Shown: piece by piece, positions 1-8,535 of the stretch
Position numbering within the stretch: the stretch's first letter is position 1
Layout: the number at the start of each line of letters is the position of its first letter
NCBI RefSeq assembly: GCF_009769755.1
Contig: NZ_SDWJ01000002.1
Location: forward strand, 744,001 to 808,000
Source: Sphingorhabdus profundilacus
GTDB lineage: Bacteria; Pseudomonadota; Alphaproteobacteria; Sphingomonadales; Sphingomonadaceae
Reading direction: 5' to 3'
DNA: 64,000 nucleotides
The notes under the pieces: generated by a model
The model's database searches: none
The model's input: the letters and a program-made list of their open reading frames with translations, nothing else
What the model was told of the DNA's origin: nothing
Translations under genes and position numbers: made by a program

Positions 1-1
1 G

Positions 2-364
2 TCAGGACTCGCCGGCAATGTCGATGCGCTTGACCTGATTGGCCCCGATGACGGTTATTCCCTTGACACCGACGATGCCGGTCAAGGGAACCGACCTTTC
101 GAATATAAGATCTCCGCTATTCTGCGCGTCATGGTTGGTGGCACCGGGCGCGTGAACGATCGCCACTTCGATACCCCAATAATCCGGTCGTTCTTGATAA
201 ATGCGGGGGGCCAGTCTGGCTTCGAAACCGATACCCGGGAGTTTCCCCCTTACCCAGAGATACAGGCTGTCTTGAAAAGGCAATTTACGCAGTTCAGCGA
301 TGTCGAAGTCAACAATCCGCCCATTTGGCACACTCGAAAGCGAGCCAGTGGTGGAGAAACTCAT
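2..364 (-). CDS. Hypothetical protein, 120 aa
   Basis: The reading frame is complete: ATG at 364, TGA at 2-4. The product is not recognised. It has no signal peptide, no membrane segment and no cysteine. The composition is that of a soluble folded domain, with alternating hydrophobic and polar stretches near the C-terminus (GITVIGANQVKRIDI). A TATAAT box at 385-390 (minus strand) precedes the start, with only a weak -35, and a GGAT lies just before the ATG. No neighbour on its left is visible, so context gives no function. The start-proximal promoter-like signal and the intact length argue for a real gene. Confidence 0.6.
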   Translation of the reverse strand: MSFSTTGSLSSVPNGRIVDFDIAELRKLPFQDSLYLWVRGKLPGIGFEARLAPRIYQERPDYWGIEVAIVHAPGATNHDAQNSGDLIFERSVPLTGIVGVKGITVIGANQVKRIDIAGES

Positions 365-752
365 TTTTAATCCAATCGAGCGATATTATATGTCAATATT
401 TTGAATGAATAGTATAAATTTATGAAACTATATTATGCAGCATATAGCAATTTACCTGCACGTAAAGTGAACGATGAAGGTATTCAACGCGCAGCGCCCT
501 ATGGCGCTGAAAGCATTTTCAAATAATTTTCGACGATGAACTTGATGATCAGGAAAATCGCCGAAACGGGCCATGCCAATACAATAGGGCGCGAATCATG
601 CATTTTTGTTTGAAATTTCCCGGGATATGATGGCCATTGCGTGGCGGTCGGGACACAATATGCGACAATTCTGCACAGATGCTGCCTAAGCCCTTTATTT
701 GCGCGGCAAATGGCTGTACTGACGCCCTCTTATAACATCAGGAGTATCGACT
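365..752. other. Intergenic region between hypothetical gene and infC
   Basis: This is 388 bp without a convincing gene. The left 80 bp is AT-rich and carries the minus-strand TATAAT box at 385-390 for the hypothetical gene. A small hairpin AGCGCC-CTAT-GGCGCT lies near 495-510. The right end holds the infC leader, with TATAAC around 732 and the GGAG ribosome-binding site at 741-744. A 21-codon ATG frame near 473 has no ribosome-binding site and was not called. I see no tRNA-like or riboswitch fold by eye. Confidence 0.5.
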
Positions 753-1298
753 ATCGCAACCCCGCCTACCCGGCGCGCTATGACCCCACCTGTTAAAAGT
801 GGACCGCGCTACAACAATTTGATCACCGCCGAAAAAGTCCGGGTCATCGATGATGACGGTGAAAATCTGGGGGTGCTCTACACCCGCGAAGCGATAGCAC
901 AAGCGGCCGAAGTGGGCCTTGATCTGGTCGAAGTATCTCCGAACGCTGATCCACCCGTTTGCAAATTTCTCGACATCGGCAAATTCAAATATGAGGCCCA
1001 GAAAAAGGCCAACCTGGCCCGTAAAAGCCAGAAGACGCAGGAGATCAAAGAGATCAAGATGCGTCCGAACATCGATGACCATGACTATATGGTAAAGATG
1101 AAAAAGGTGGCCGAGTTCATTGAAGAGGGTGACAAGGTCAAGATCACGCTGCGTTTCCGCGGTCGCGAATTGGCACACCAGCAGCTGGGAATGCAGTTGT
1201 TGCAGCGCGTTCAGGCCGATACCGCCGATACGGCCAAAATTGAGGCCCATCCCCGGATGGAAGGGCGCCAGATGCTGATGGTGCTTTCACCGAAATAG
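753..1298 (+). CDS. infC: Translation initiation factor IF-3
   Basis: IF-3 binds the 30S subunit, keeps it from joining 50S and proofreads the initiator tRNA and start codon. The N-domain signature [18 protein letters not shown] and the basic linker leading to the C-domain ([18 protein letters not shown]) are present, ending at QMLMVLSPK. The start is inferred as ATC at 753, eight bases after GGAG at 741-744, giving 181 residues. The first in-frame ATG (780) has no ribosome-binding site and would remove a nine-residue leader, [11 protein letters not shown]-3 genes in other bacteria start at AUU, AUC or AUA for autoregulation, so this fits the family. The gene ends in a strong terminator and stands alone: rpmI-rplT lie 56 kb away. 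Confidence 0.93.
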   Translation: MATPPTRRAMTPPVKSGPRYNNLITAEKVRVIDDDGENLGVLYTREAIAQAAEVGLDLVEVSPNADPPVCKFLDIGKFKYEAQKKANLARKSQKTQEIKEIKMRPNIDDHDYMVKMKKVAEFIEEGDKVKITLRFRGRELAHQQLGMQLLQRVQADTADTAKIEAHPRMEGRQMLMVLSPK

Positions 1299-1324
1299 TT
1301 CGTTTGGCAGGTACCAAGACCACC

Positions 1325-1355
1325 ATGGCCGGGTTTATGTCCCGGCCATTTTTTT
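1325..1355 (+). terminator. Rho-independent terminator of infC
   Basis: A 9-bp perfect stem, ATGGCCGGG (1325-1333) with CCCGGCCAT (1341-1349), has a seven-base loop and is followed by a run of T to 1355. It lies 27 bases after the infC stop. It overlaps the last codons and stop of the convergent SURF1 gene, so those codons are embedded in the hairpin. Confidence 0.9.
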
Positions 1356-1964
1356 GCGTAGCGCGAGCCCGTAAATAATCGCAGCAGCAGCAGCGAACAG
1401 GAACCACTGAACAGCGTAAGAACCATTATTTGCGATCTTGCTACGAATTTTGCTTAAGGATGGCGGTTCGGGCGTTCGAAGCCCACCCAGGCCTGTCTTT
1501 GATACCAGCATGGGCCGCAAGATGACTTTTGAACCGAATAGCTTTGCAATCATCGATTGTCGGTCGGGTTCGGTCGTAATCACCCCCTCGACCAATCCAC
1601 CATTCCAATCCACTTTTTCATTTGGACGATTCGATATGCCAGCGACAATTAAAGCGCCCGGCCCTTCGGCACCGGTGGCACATTCTGCAAGATAACGGGT
1701 ACCAGTGTTGCCCATATTATCGCTGCCCGAGTCTTCGACCCAGCGCACCACGCGCAAACAGGTGACCAACGATTTGCGGTGCAATGAACTTGCGTCCACC
1801 GGACCCAATTGGGGGTAGGCAATAGCGGGCTTGGAGATATTCGCGGACACTTGCCGCAATAAAATCTCGTTCATGCCCTTGCGCTGCAATTGCCAGATGC
1901 CAAGTCCGACCATCGTTGCAACGGCAAGGCTGACCAATATCGTTGGGATTAATGGCCATTTCAT
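1335..1964 (-). CDS. SURF1 family cytochrome oxidase assembly protein
   Basis: SURF1 proteins help insert heme a into subunit I of aa3 oxidases. This copy is 209 aa. It has an N-terminal membrane segment followed by the family motif GIWQLQRK (about residues 22-29) and a C-terminal membrane segment introduced by YAVQWFLF, the two hallmarks of the family. The middle periplasmic part is divergent. It is the last gene of the oxidase operon and overlaps the DUF983 gene by 4 bp (ATGA). Its 3' end doubles as the opposite-strand infC terminator. The role as an oxidase assembly factor follows from family and context. Confidence 0.85.
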   Translation of the reverse strand: MKWPLIPTILVSLAVATMVGLGIWQLQRKGMNEILLRQVSANISKPAIAYPQLGPVDASSLHRKSLVTCLRVVRWVEDSGSDNMGNTGTRYLAECATGAEGPGALIVAGISNRPNEKVDWNGGLVEGVITTEPDRQSMIAKLFGSKVILRPMLVSKTGLGGLRTPEPPSLSKIRSKIANNGSYAVQWFLFAAAAAIIYGLALRKKMAGT

Positions 1965-2350
1965 GTGACGTCATCCCGCCCGGCTTCCTTAGCGCGGTTG
2001 TAATGTTCCGCCGCCAGCAGAGCGCCCTTAGACACCCGTAACGCATATACCGTCATTGCCGCAGTGACGGGTACCCAAATAATGACATGCACCCAAAATG
2101 GCGGACGGACAGCGGTATCGAGCATCAGCGCCATAATGATAATCAGCGCACCGATGCCCAAGGTCAGCAACGCAGCTGGCCCATCGCCGACATTGAACCC
2201 GGCATAGTCCAGCCCGCAATTACCACAGCGATCGGAAAAGCGCGCTGGCCCTGCAAACAATGTTTTAGCCCCGCATTGCGGACAGAGACCAAAAAGGGCA
2301 GCCTTGGCGATGCCTGGCTGCCCTTTTGGTTTTTGGATGTCTGGCACCAA
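1961..2350 (-). CDS. DUF983 family membrane protein
   Basis: This is a 129-aa protein with an N-terminal zinc-ribbon-like pair of CxxC motifs (LCPQCG and DRCGNCG, about residues 22-45) followed by two hydrophobic segments (LLTLGIGALIIIMALML and VHVIIWVPVTAAMTVYAL). This matches the DUF983 family, which commonly sits between ctaE and SURF1 in alphaproteobacterial oxidase operons. It starts 6 bp after the ctaE stop and overlaps SURF1 by 4 bp. The biochemical role is unknown; an assembly or metal-handling role is inferred only from context. Confidence 0.85.
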   Translation of the reverse strand: MVPDIQKPKGQPGIAKAALFGLCPQCGAKTLFAGPARFSDRCGNCGLDYAGFNVGDGPAALLTLGIGALIIIMALMLDTAVRPPFWVHVIIWVPVTAAMTVYALRVSKGALLAAEHYNRAKEAGRDDVT

Positions 2351-2356
2351 TATGCC

Positions 2357-3244
2357 TTATGCGTGGACGGGTGCGCCCCATCCTCCCCAGATGTAGATGG
2401 CGATGAAAAGGAACAGCCATACAACGTCCACAAAATGCCAATACCAAGCGGCAGCTTCAAAACCGAAATGCTGCTGCGGCGTGAAATGCCCCTTATAGGT
2501 TCGCACGAGACAAACGATCAGGAAGATAGTGCCGACGATGACGTGAAAACCATGGAAACCAGTCGCCATGTAAAAGGCGGTTCCGTAGTTCAAACCGCCG
2601 AATGGAAATGGTGCCACCGAATATTCATAGGCCTGAATGGAGCTGAACAGCAGTCCCAGGATGATGGTCAACCACAATCCTTTTTTAAGCCCTTCACGAT
2701 CACCATGGATCAACGAATGGTGGGCCCATGTGACTGTCGTGCCCGAGCAAAGTAGAATAAGCGTGTTCAGCAATGGCAATTTCATGGCATCGAGTACTTC
2801 AAGACCTTTTGGCGGCCATTGAAGCAGAGCGGCTGCGCCTTCCTGCCCGATCAAATTCGTTACGGTAAAGGCGTGGGTTTCTGCGTCTTTCACAAGCTCA
2901 AGCGGCACCGGGAAAAGCGCGTAATCAAACCAGGCCCAAAACCAAGCGACAAAGAACATCACTTCTGAAGCGATGAACATGATCATGCCATAACGCAAAT
3001 GCAGCTGCACCACCGGTGTATGATCGCCAGCATGCGCTTCATTGATCACATCCGACCACCAGGTGAAAAAGGTGTATAAAACACCAAGGAAACCGAGCCC
3101 AAATACCAAACTGCCATACCCAAACTGTTCAGGATGCAGCCACATCACCAAGCCGAAAAACATAGTGAGTGCAGAAAACGAGCCGAGGATCGGCGTGATG
3201 CTCGGCGGTAAAATGTGATAGTCGTGATTCTTGGCACCGGCCAT
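2357..3244 (-). CDS. ctaE: Cytochrome c oxidase subunit III
   Basis: Subunit III of the aa3-type oxidase is a seven-helix membrane protein that stabilises subunit I and its proton uptake. The 295-aa product contains family landmarks: FGYGSLVFGLGFLGVLYTFFTWW early, WFWAWFDYALFP in the middle, GFHGFHVIVGTIFL, and a C-terminal WYWHFVDVVWLFLFIAIYIWG. The start is the ATG at 3244, with AGGGAA upstream; the longer frame would add a basic, unrelated N-terminus. It lies 37 bp after ctaG, in the same operon. Confidence 0.96.
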   Translation of the reverse strand: MAGAKNHDYHILPPSITPILGSFSALTMFFGLVMWLHPEQFGYGSLVFGLGFLGVLYTFFTWWSDVINEAHAGDHTPVVQLHLRYGMIMFIASEVMFFVAWFWAWFDYALFPVPLELVKDAETHAFTVTNLIGQEGAAALLQWPPKGLEVLDAMKLPLLNTLILLCSGTTVTWAHHSLIHGDREGLKKGLWLTIILGLLFSSIQAYEYSVAPFPFGGLNYGTAFYMATGFHGFHVIVGTIFLIVCLVRTYKGHFTPQQHFGFEAAAWYWHFVDVVWLFLFIAIYIWGGWGAPVHA

Positions 3245-3281
3245 GGTCAATTCCCTGTAGTCTAACGCGTTGCGATTGGTC

Positions 3282-3848
3282 TTAGCTTCCCTCACCCGCC
3301 GGGTCCACCGTCTTCGGGTCCTCAACGGGGTAGAAAGTGTAGCTAAGCGTAATTTCTTCGATATCTTTTGTTTCCGGATCGGTCATGATCTTTGGGTCCA
3401 CATAATAAAGGACCGGCATGCGAACCTGTTGACCTGCCTGAAGAGTCTGCTCTGTAAAGCAGAAACACTGGATCTTATTGAAATATTTCCCAGCAAGTTC
3501 CGGAGTTACGTTAAAAGTTGCTGTTCCGGTGACAGGAGCGTCCGATAGATTTTTAGCAATAAATATCGACATGTCTTTGGCACCGATCGAGACCGTATCT
3601 GTCGGGTGTTCCGGCTTGAATTCCCACGGGAGTCCGTTACGCTGATTTGCATCGAAGCGGATAATCATTGTTTTGTCGGTTGCAACAACCGTCGCGGCCT
3701 GCGCCGCATCGACGCGCATCGTCGTTCCACCAAAGCCTGTGACCTGACAAAAGATCCGGTACAAAGGTACAGCGGCAAATCCTACACCAACCATGGATAT
3801 AGCTAATGTACCGGCCATCATGGCGACGCGCAGGTTTGATTGAGCCAT
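3282..3848 (-). CDS. ctaG: Cytochrome c oxidase assembly protein CtaG/Cox11
   Basis: Cox11-type copper chaperones deliver Cu(I) to the CuB site of subunit I. The 188-aa product has one N-terminal membrane anchor (VAMMAGTLAISMVGVGFAAVPLY), then YRIFCQVTGFGGT and the copper-binding IQCFCFTEQTL motif (CFC, about residue 124). The start at 3848 overlaps the preceding small gene's stop as TGATG, with GGGG just upstream, which argues for translational coupling. An upstream in-frame ATG at 3857 is possible but would lie inside that gene. It is followed by ctaE. Confidence 0.94.
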   Translation of the reverse strand: MAQSNLRVAMMAGTLAISMVGVGFAAVPLYRIFCQVTGFGGTTMRVDAAQAATVVATDKTMIIRFDANQRNGLPWEFKPEHPTDTVSIGAKDMSIFIAKNLSDAPVTGTATFNVTPELAGKYFNKIQCFCFTEQTLQAGQQVRMPVLYYVDPKIMTDPETKDIEEITLSYTFYPVEDPKTVDPAGEGS

Positions 3849-4003
3849 CAGCCCCATATCCCGATTTTGGCAACGGTGATGAGGAAAAACAGCACGCAAA
3901 GCGCAACAAGAATGACACCCATTATTCGCGAGCGCGCAGCCTGCCGTTGACGAATTATACGCGTTTCTTCGACAGAAAATCCGAATTCTTCAGGCTGCGT
4001 CAT
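3848..4003 (-). CDS. Small CoxF-like membrane protein, 51 aa
   Basis: A short gene lies exactly between ctaB and ctaG. It starts at ATG 4003, overlapping the ctaB stop by 4 bp (ATGA), and ends in TGA at 3848-3850, overlapping the ctaG ATG. The product begins [20 protein letters not shown] and ends with one membrane helix ([23 protein letters not shown]). This size, charge pattern and position match the short CoxF-type proteins found between ctaB and ctaG in alphaproteobacteria. The tight overlap on both sides is strong evidence that it is translated. Its function is unknown; oxidase assembly is inferred from context. Confidence 0.85.
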   Translation of the reverse strand: MTQPEEFGFSVEETRIIRQRQAARSRIMGVILVALCVLFFLITVAKIGIWG

Positions 4004-4905
4004 GCAAACATCATCCGATCAAAAGCGAAAACAGCGAACAGGAGGAAAAGATACAGAATCGAAAATGCAAATAACCGTTTTTCGGGTTTCATTCCCGAAG
4101 CTTCATTGGCTTCGTTTCGCCACACAAGAAAGGCAAGCCCCAGAAAAATGACGTTCAAGACCATCGACGCAATGCCATAAAGCCATCCACTTTCGCCCAG
4201 AATGAAAGGCGTGACGGCCGTGATCGCCATCGGAAAACTATATGCAAAAATCTGATTCCGGGTAACCCGCTGACCTGAAACATTAGGCAGCATCGGAATG
4301 CCGGCTGCACCGTAATCCGTTTTCATGAACAGTGCCAAAGCCCAGAAATGTGGCGGCGTCCAAAGAAAGATGATAGAAAATAGCAGCACGGGCAGCAAGG
4401 TGACATCGCCCGTTACCGCGGCCCAGCCAATCACCGGAGGAAAGGCACCGGCCGCACCGCCGATTACAATATTTTGTGGCGTGTTCGGTTTGAGCCAAAT
4501 CGTATAGACTACCGCGTAGAAAAATATGGAAAAAGCAAGCAATGCTGCCGAAATCCAGTTCACCGCGACACCCATGATGCCGACTGAAAACGCCGCAAGA
4601 GCTATGCCGAAATGCAAAGCTGCCTCTCGGTCCATGCGACCGGCGGGCAAAGGACGTTTGGACGTCCGCGCCATTTTTGCATCGACCTCGACTTCATACC
4701 ACTGATTTAGCGCCCCACATGCGCCGGCGCCCAAGGCAATACATAATATCGCGGTAAAACCAATGACGGGATGGATGTGCCCGGGCGCAGCCAAAAGCCC
4801 GCAAAGAGCGGTGAAAACAACGAGCGACATCACCCGGGGCTTGGTCAATGCCCAGAAATCGCGCCATTCCGCTGGCAAGGAAATATTATGCGTAGCCGTT
4901 GTCAT
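4000..4905 (-). CDS. ctaB: Protoheme IX farnesyltransferase (heme O synthase)
   Basis: It transfers a farnesyl group to heme b, giving heme O, the first step to the heme A of the aa3 oxidase. It is an integral membrane UbiA-family protein of 301 aa. The prenyl-diphosphate/Mg motif is seen at [19 protein letters not shown] (about residues 67-85), and the second conserved region as [10 protein letters not shown] followed by [12 protein letters not shown]. About nine hydrophobic helices are visible. It sits between ctaD and the CoxF-like gene. ctaA (heme A synthase) is not in the window. Confidence 0.96.
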   Translation of the reverse strand: MTTATHNISLPAEWRDFWALTKPRVMSLVVFTALCGLLAAPGHIHPVIGFTAILCIALGAGACGALNQWYEVEVDAKMARTSKRPLPAGRMDREAALHFGIALAAFSVGIMGVAVNWISAALLAFSIFFYAVVYTIWLKPNTPQNIVIGGAAGAFPPVIGWAAVTGDVTLLPVLLFSIIFLWTPPHFWALALFMKTDYGAAGIPMLPNVSGQRVTRNQIFAYSFPMAITAVTPFILGESGWLYGIASMVLNVIFLGLAFLVWRNEANEASGMKPEKRLFAFSILYLFLLFAVFAFDRMMFA

Positions 4906-4918
4906 AATCTAATTCCTG

Positions 4919-4950
4919 TCCTGCCCCGTTTATATTCAAACAGGGCAGGA
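4919..4950 (-). promoter_or_regulatory. Intercistronic hairpin between ctaD and ctaB
   Basis: The 63-bp gap between ctaD and ctaB contains an inverted repeat: TCCTGCCC-C-GTTT, loop atattc, AAAC-A-GGGCAGGA. It is perfect apart from one C/A mismatch and has no T-run on either strand. It is therefore more likely an RNA stability or processing element than a terminator. It could allow more subunit mRNA (ctaC-ctaD) than downstream assembly-factor mRNA. Confidence 0.7.
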
Positions 4951-4968
4951 GTGGAGGATGTATTCCGG

Positions 4969-6636
4969 TTACTTGATGACCGGAAGTGTTTCGAACTGGT
5001 GATAGGGTGGAGGGCTCGAAAGCGTCCATTCAAGCGTAGTTGCACCTTCACCCCAATAATTTCCTTCTGCACGACGTCCTGCAGCCAAAGACCAGAAGAC
5101 GTTGATGAAGAAGATCAACACGCCAACGGCCATGATGGCATAGCCGGTCGACGCCACACCATTCCAATAGGCAAACGCTTCCGGGTAATCAGGGTAACGA
5201 CGCGGCATGCCCGAATTTCCGAGGAAATGCATCGGGAAGAACAGAACATTCACGCCAATGAAGAAAACCCAGAAGTGCAGATGCCCCAGAAATTCATTGA
5301 GTTGGCGGCCAAACATCTTGCCAAACCAGTAATAGAAACCGGCAAATAGCGAAAACACTGCGCCGAGCGATAGCACATAGTGGAAGTGGGCGACGACATA
5401 ATATGTGTCGTGCAGGTTATCGTCCAAGCCACCATTTGCGAGCACAACGCCAGTTACGCCGCCGACAGTGAACATGAAGATGAAGCCCATGGCCCAGACC
5501 ATCGGCGTCTTGAAGCTAACCGAGCCGCCCCACATGGTAGCAATCCAGCTAAAGATCTTGATCCCGGTCGGGACCGCGATCACCATCGTCGCGGCGGTAA
5601 AGTACATCTTCATATCAACGCTCATGCCCGTGGTGAACATGTGGTGCGCCCATACCACAAAGCCAACAACGCCGATGGCGACCATAGCATAGGCCATTCC
5701 GAGGTAACCAAAGACTGGCTTGCGGCTGAAGGTTGCTACGATCTGGCTGATAATGCCGAAGCCAGGCAAGATCATGATATACACTTCGGGGTGGCCGAAG
5801 AACCAGAACAGATGCTGATACAGAACCGGATCGCCACCGGCCGCTGCATCGAAGAATGCACCGCCAAAGTTACGGTCGACGAGCAACATGGTGATCGCCG
5901 CAGCCAATACCGGCAATGCCAGAAGAAGCAGGAACGCGGTGACAAGCACCGACCATACGAACAGCGGCATTTTGTGCAACGTCATGCCCGGCGCGCGCAT
6001 GTTGAAAATGGTGGTGATGAAGTTGATTGCGCCCAAAATCGACGCTGCGCCCGCAAGGTGGAGCGAGAAAATCGCCATGTCGACAGCCGGACCGACCGAC
6101 CCCGATGTCGAGAGCGGCGCGTAAACGGTCCAACCCGTTCCGGCACCCAGACCCGTACCGCCGGGCACGAAACTTGATCCCAAAAGCATGATGAACGCAA
6201 CGACCGTAAGCCAGAAGCTGATGTTGTTCATGCGCGGGAACGCCATGTCAGGCGCACCGATCATCAACGGTACAAACCAGTTGCCGAAACCGCCGATGAT
6301 CGCGGGCATAACCATGAAGAACACCATGATGAGTCCGTGCGCGGTTATCAGGACGTTCCACATATGATAAGCCTCATCCATCGAGGCGTCTTTGCCGGCC
6401 ATCATAGAAGCCCAGCTTTGCAGATATTGAATACCGGGCTCAGCAAGTTCCAGACGCATCAAGCCTGAAATCGCGCCCCCTATGATCCCTGCGAAAATCG
6501 CGAAGATCAGATAAAGCGTCCCGATATCTTTGTGATTGGTTGACATAAACCAACGGGCGAAAAAGCCCGGCTTATGATCCGCATCATGATGGTCATGTGC
6601 GTGAAGGTCGGCGCCCGTAGCAGCAATGCTTGTCAT
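4969..6636 (-). CDS. ctaD: Cytochrome c oxidase subunit I (aa3 type)
   Basis: This is the catalytic subunit, carrying heme a and the heme a3-CuB centre; it reduces oxygen to water and pumps protons across the inner membrane. The protein is 555 aa with twelve hydrophobic helices. The CuB/cross-linked His-Tyr motif [14 protein letters not shown] is at H282-Y286, followed by WAHHMFTTG (CuB histidines) and [10 protein letters not shown] near heme a3. [15 protein letters not shown] carries an axial heme a histidine. A His-rich N-terminus ([10 protein letters not shown]) precedes [18 protein letters not shown]. The gene starts 12 bp after ctaC. Confidence 0.98.
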   Translation of the reverse strand: MTSIAATGADLHAHDHHDADHKPGFFARWFMSTNHKDIGTLYLIFAIFAGIIGGAISGLMRLELAEPGIQYLQSWASMMAGKDASMDEAYHMWNVLITAHGLIMVFFMVMPAIIGGFGNWFVPLMIGAPDMAFPRMNNISFWLTVVAFIMLLGSSFVPGGTGLGAGTGWTVYAPLSTSGSVGPAVDMAIFSLHLAGAASILGAINFITTIFNMRAPGMTLHKMPLFVWSVLVTAFLLLLALPVLAAAITMLLVDRNFGGAFFDAAAGGDPVLYQHLFWFFGHPEVYIMILPGFGIISQIVATFSRKPVFGYLGMAYAMVAIGVVGFVVWAHHMFTTGMSVDMKMYFTAATMVIAVPTGIKIFSWIATMWGGSVSFKTPMVWAMGFIFMFTVGGVTGVVLANGGLDDNLHDTYYVVAHFHYVLSLGAVFSLFAGFYYWFGKMFGRQLNEFLGHLHFWVFFIGVNVLFFPMHFLGNSGMPRRYPDYPEAFAYWNGVASTGYAIMAVGVLIFFINVFWSLAAGRRAEGNYWGEGATTLEWTLSSPPPYHQFETLPVIK

Positions 6637-6648
6637 CAGTCTGGCCTT

Positions 6649-7722
6649 TTACTTGGTTACGGTTACGGCTGCGGCAGGCGCAGCGCTGGAAGGAGTTGTG
6701 GCAGCAGCAGGTGCAGGAGCGGCAGCAGCCGCGGCTTCACCGGGCATTTGCCCGCCTTGTGCCTTTACCCATGCTGCGAATTTTTCAGGCGGTAGAGCCT
6801 CGACGGCGATCGGCATGAAACCATGACGCGCACCGCAAAGTTCCGAACATTGGCCGAAATAGACGCCCGGCTTCGTAATCGTCAGAGATTTTTCATTCAG
6901 GCGACCGGGAACCGCATCGAGTTTGAACCAAAGCGAAGGCACGGCAAAAGCGTGGATTACGTCGGCAGCCGTCGTTTGAATGCGGAGCGGAACGCCTGCA
7001 GGCACCACCATGCGATTATCAACCGCAAGCTGCTTTGGACCATCATTATCGGTACGGAAACGTTCTCCCGTGGCGACATCACCTTTGTCCTTGAGCATAT
7101 TGGACACCACTTCAAATCCGCCATGGTCAGGGTAGCTATATCCCCAATACCACTGATATCCCGTTACTTTAACGGTTACCGCATCGGCTGGCGCAGGTTT
7201 GAACTGTTTGGCCAACAGGTCAAGCGAAGGATAGGCAATTCCCAGCAAGATGAGCACTGGAACAAGTGTCCAGACAATCTCGATGAACGTGTTGTGGGTC
7301 GTTTTCGACGGCACCGGATTGGCCCGGCGGTTAAATCTTACAATAACCCAAAGCAGCAGTCCGAGAACGAAAAGCGAGATGATTGTAATGATGGGCAACA
7401 AAATGGCGTTGTTGATCCATTTGGCATATTGGCCATTGTCGCTGAATTGTTCCTGAAAATCGATTTCCTTTGGTTTCGGCATTCCGATCCCTTCGGTCGG
7501 CTTCATCGGGGTGTATCCCGGCAACGAACCGTCCATCGATTTGGGAGCAGTCGCCTCGGCTGGAGCAGCCGCTACAGCACCCGCAGCAGCCGGTGTGGCC
7601 ACAACAGGTGCGGCAATTTCTTTAGTGACCGGCGCAGGTGCGGGATTCGCCGTCTGCGCCATTGCCAATGACGGCACCGTCATTACAGCAAGGACAATCA
7701 GGATTTTCTTCAACATATTCAT
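6649..7722 (-). CDS. ctaC: Cytochrome c oxidase subunit II
   Basis: Subunit II receives electrons from cytochrome c at a binuclear CuA site and passes them to subunit I. From the ATG at 7722 (GGGG eight bases upstream) the protein is 357 aa. It has a signal peptide ending in AMAQ, an Ala/Pro-rich linker, two membrane helices and a cupredoxin domain. CuA ligands are visible in GQCSELCGARHGFMP (C292, C296, H300, M303) and in VIHAFAVPSL. A further Ala/Pro-rich tail follows the cupredoxin domain. It has no C-terminal cytochrome c domain (no CxxCH), so it is the caa-less type. First gene of the oxidase operon, divergent from pyrE. Confidence 0.97.
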   Translation of the reverse strand: MNMLKKILIVLAVMTVPSLAMAQTANPAPAPVTKEIAAPVVATPAAAGAVAAAPAEATAPKSMDGSLPGYTPMKPTEGIGMPKPKEIDFQEQFSDNGQYAKWINNAILLPIITIISLFVLGLLLWVIVRFNRRANPVPSKTTHNTFIEIVWTLVPVLILLGIAYPSLDLLAKQFKPAPADAVTVKVTGYQWYWGYSYPDHGGFEVVSNMLKDKGDVATGERFRTDNDGPKQLAVDNRMVVPAGVPLRIQTTAADVIHAFAVPSLWFKLDAVPGRLNEKSLTITKPGVYFGQCSELCGARHGFMPIAVEALPPEKFAAWVKAQGGQMPGEAAAAAAPAPAAATTPSSAAPAAAVTVTK

Positions 7723-7950
7723 CAACTTGGCCCCGTATTCTTGGTGCGGCGCAGGAACATTGCGCGGATCCGACATAGCCATGGGCTGCCGGACTCGCGC
7801 GACCTATAGGCGCGCTTGTCAGAAGCCTCAAGCGGTCGATTAAAGATTTTTAGCATTTATTTGCCGCGCTTTTCCACCTATTTGCGTTGCAAACCACAAA
7901 GCAGAACATGCAATTTACAACATCCGCCCGCGAGGAAAATTTTGACTGTC

Positions 7951-8535
7951 ATGACCGAAGATGAAATCCTGTCTGAATTCCGTAGCGTCGACGCTTTGCT
8001 CGAAGGGCATTTTCTGCTGTCATCAGGTCGCCATAGCGCCCATTATCTGCAATGCGCCAGGCTGTTGATGAACCCCGACAGGGCGGCGCGCATTGCGCTG
8101 TCCATCACGCAAAAAATCCCGCGTGAGATTCGCGGCGAAATAGAGGCGGTCATTTCTCCCGCTATGGGCGGCATCATCATCGGACATGAAATGGGCCGCG
8201 CTCTGGGAGTCGATGCCATGTTTGTCGAGCGTCCCGAAGGCGTCTTTGGCCTGCGCCGGGGCTTTTCCGTCAACAAAGGCGCCAAAATTTTGATGATGGA
8301 GGATGTCGTTACAACCGGCCTGTCATCTCGCGAAGCGATCAAAGCGATTGAAGATGCTGGTGGCTCTGTCATTGCCGCAGGCGCGGTGGTGGATCGCTCG
8401 GCAGGAACTGCCGATCTGGGCGTACCCTTTTTCCCGCTGATCGAATTGAACTTTCCGACCTATGCGGCGGCGGACCTGCCCGACGAACTGGCCAAAATTC
8501 CGGCGGTGAAGCCCGGCAGCAGGGCTGACTCATGA
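7951..8535 (+). CDS. pyrE: Orotate phosphoribosyltransferase
   Basis: It converts orotate and PRPP to OMP in pyrimidine synthesis. The 194-aa product shows FLLSSGRHSAHYLQC near the N-terminus, the PRPP loop ILMMEDVVTTGLSS and conserved FVERPEGVFGLRRGF. The start is uncertain by three codons: ATG at 7951 is 15 bases from GAGG (7932-7935), while a TTG at 7942 in the same frame sits at an ideal six bases. It overlaps pdxJ by 4 bp and heads a plus-strand run that diverges from ctaC. Confidence 0.95.
   Translation: MTEDEILSEFRSVDALLEGHFLLSSGRHSAHYLQCARLLMNPDRAARIALSITQKIPREIRGEIEAVISPAMGGIIIGHEMGRALGVDAMFVERPEGVFGLRRGFSVNKGAKILMMEDVVTTGLSSREAIKAIEDAGGSVIAAGAVVDRSAGTADLGVPFFPLIELNFPTYAAADLPDELAKIPAVKPGSRADS

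Noticed and set aside
5380-6177. Long plus-strand open frame antisense to ctaD (265 codons)
   Set aside because: It mirrors the highly conserved subunit I gene, has no ribosome-binding site, and its translation is His/Arg/Asp-rich low-complexity sequence typical of an antisense shadow.
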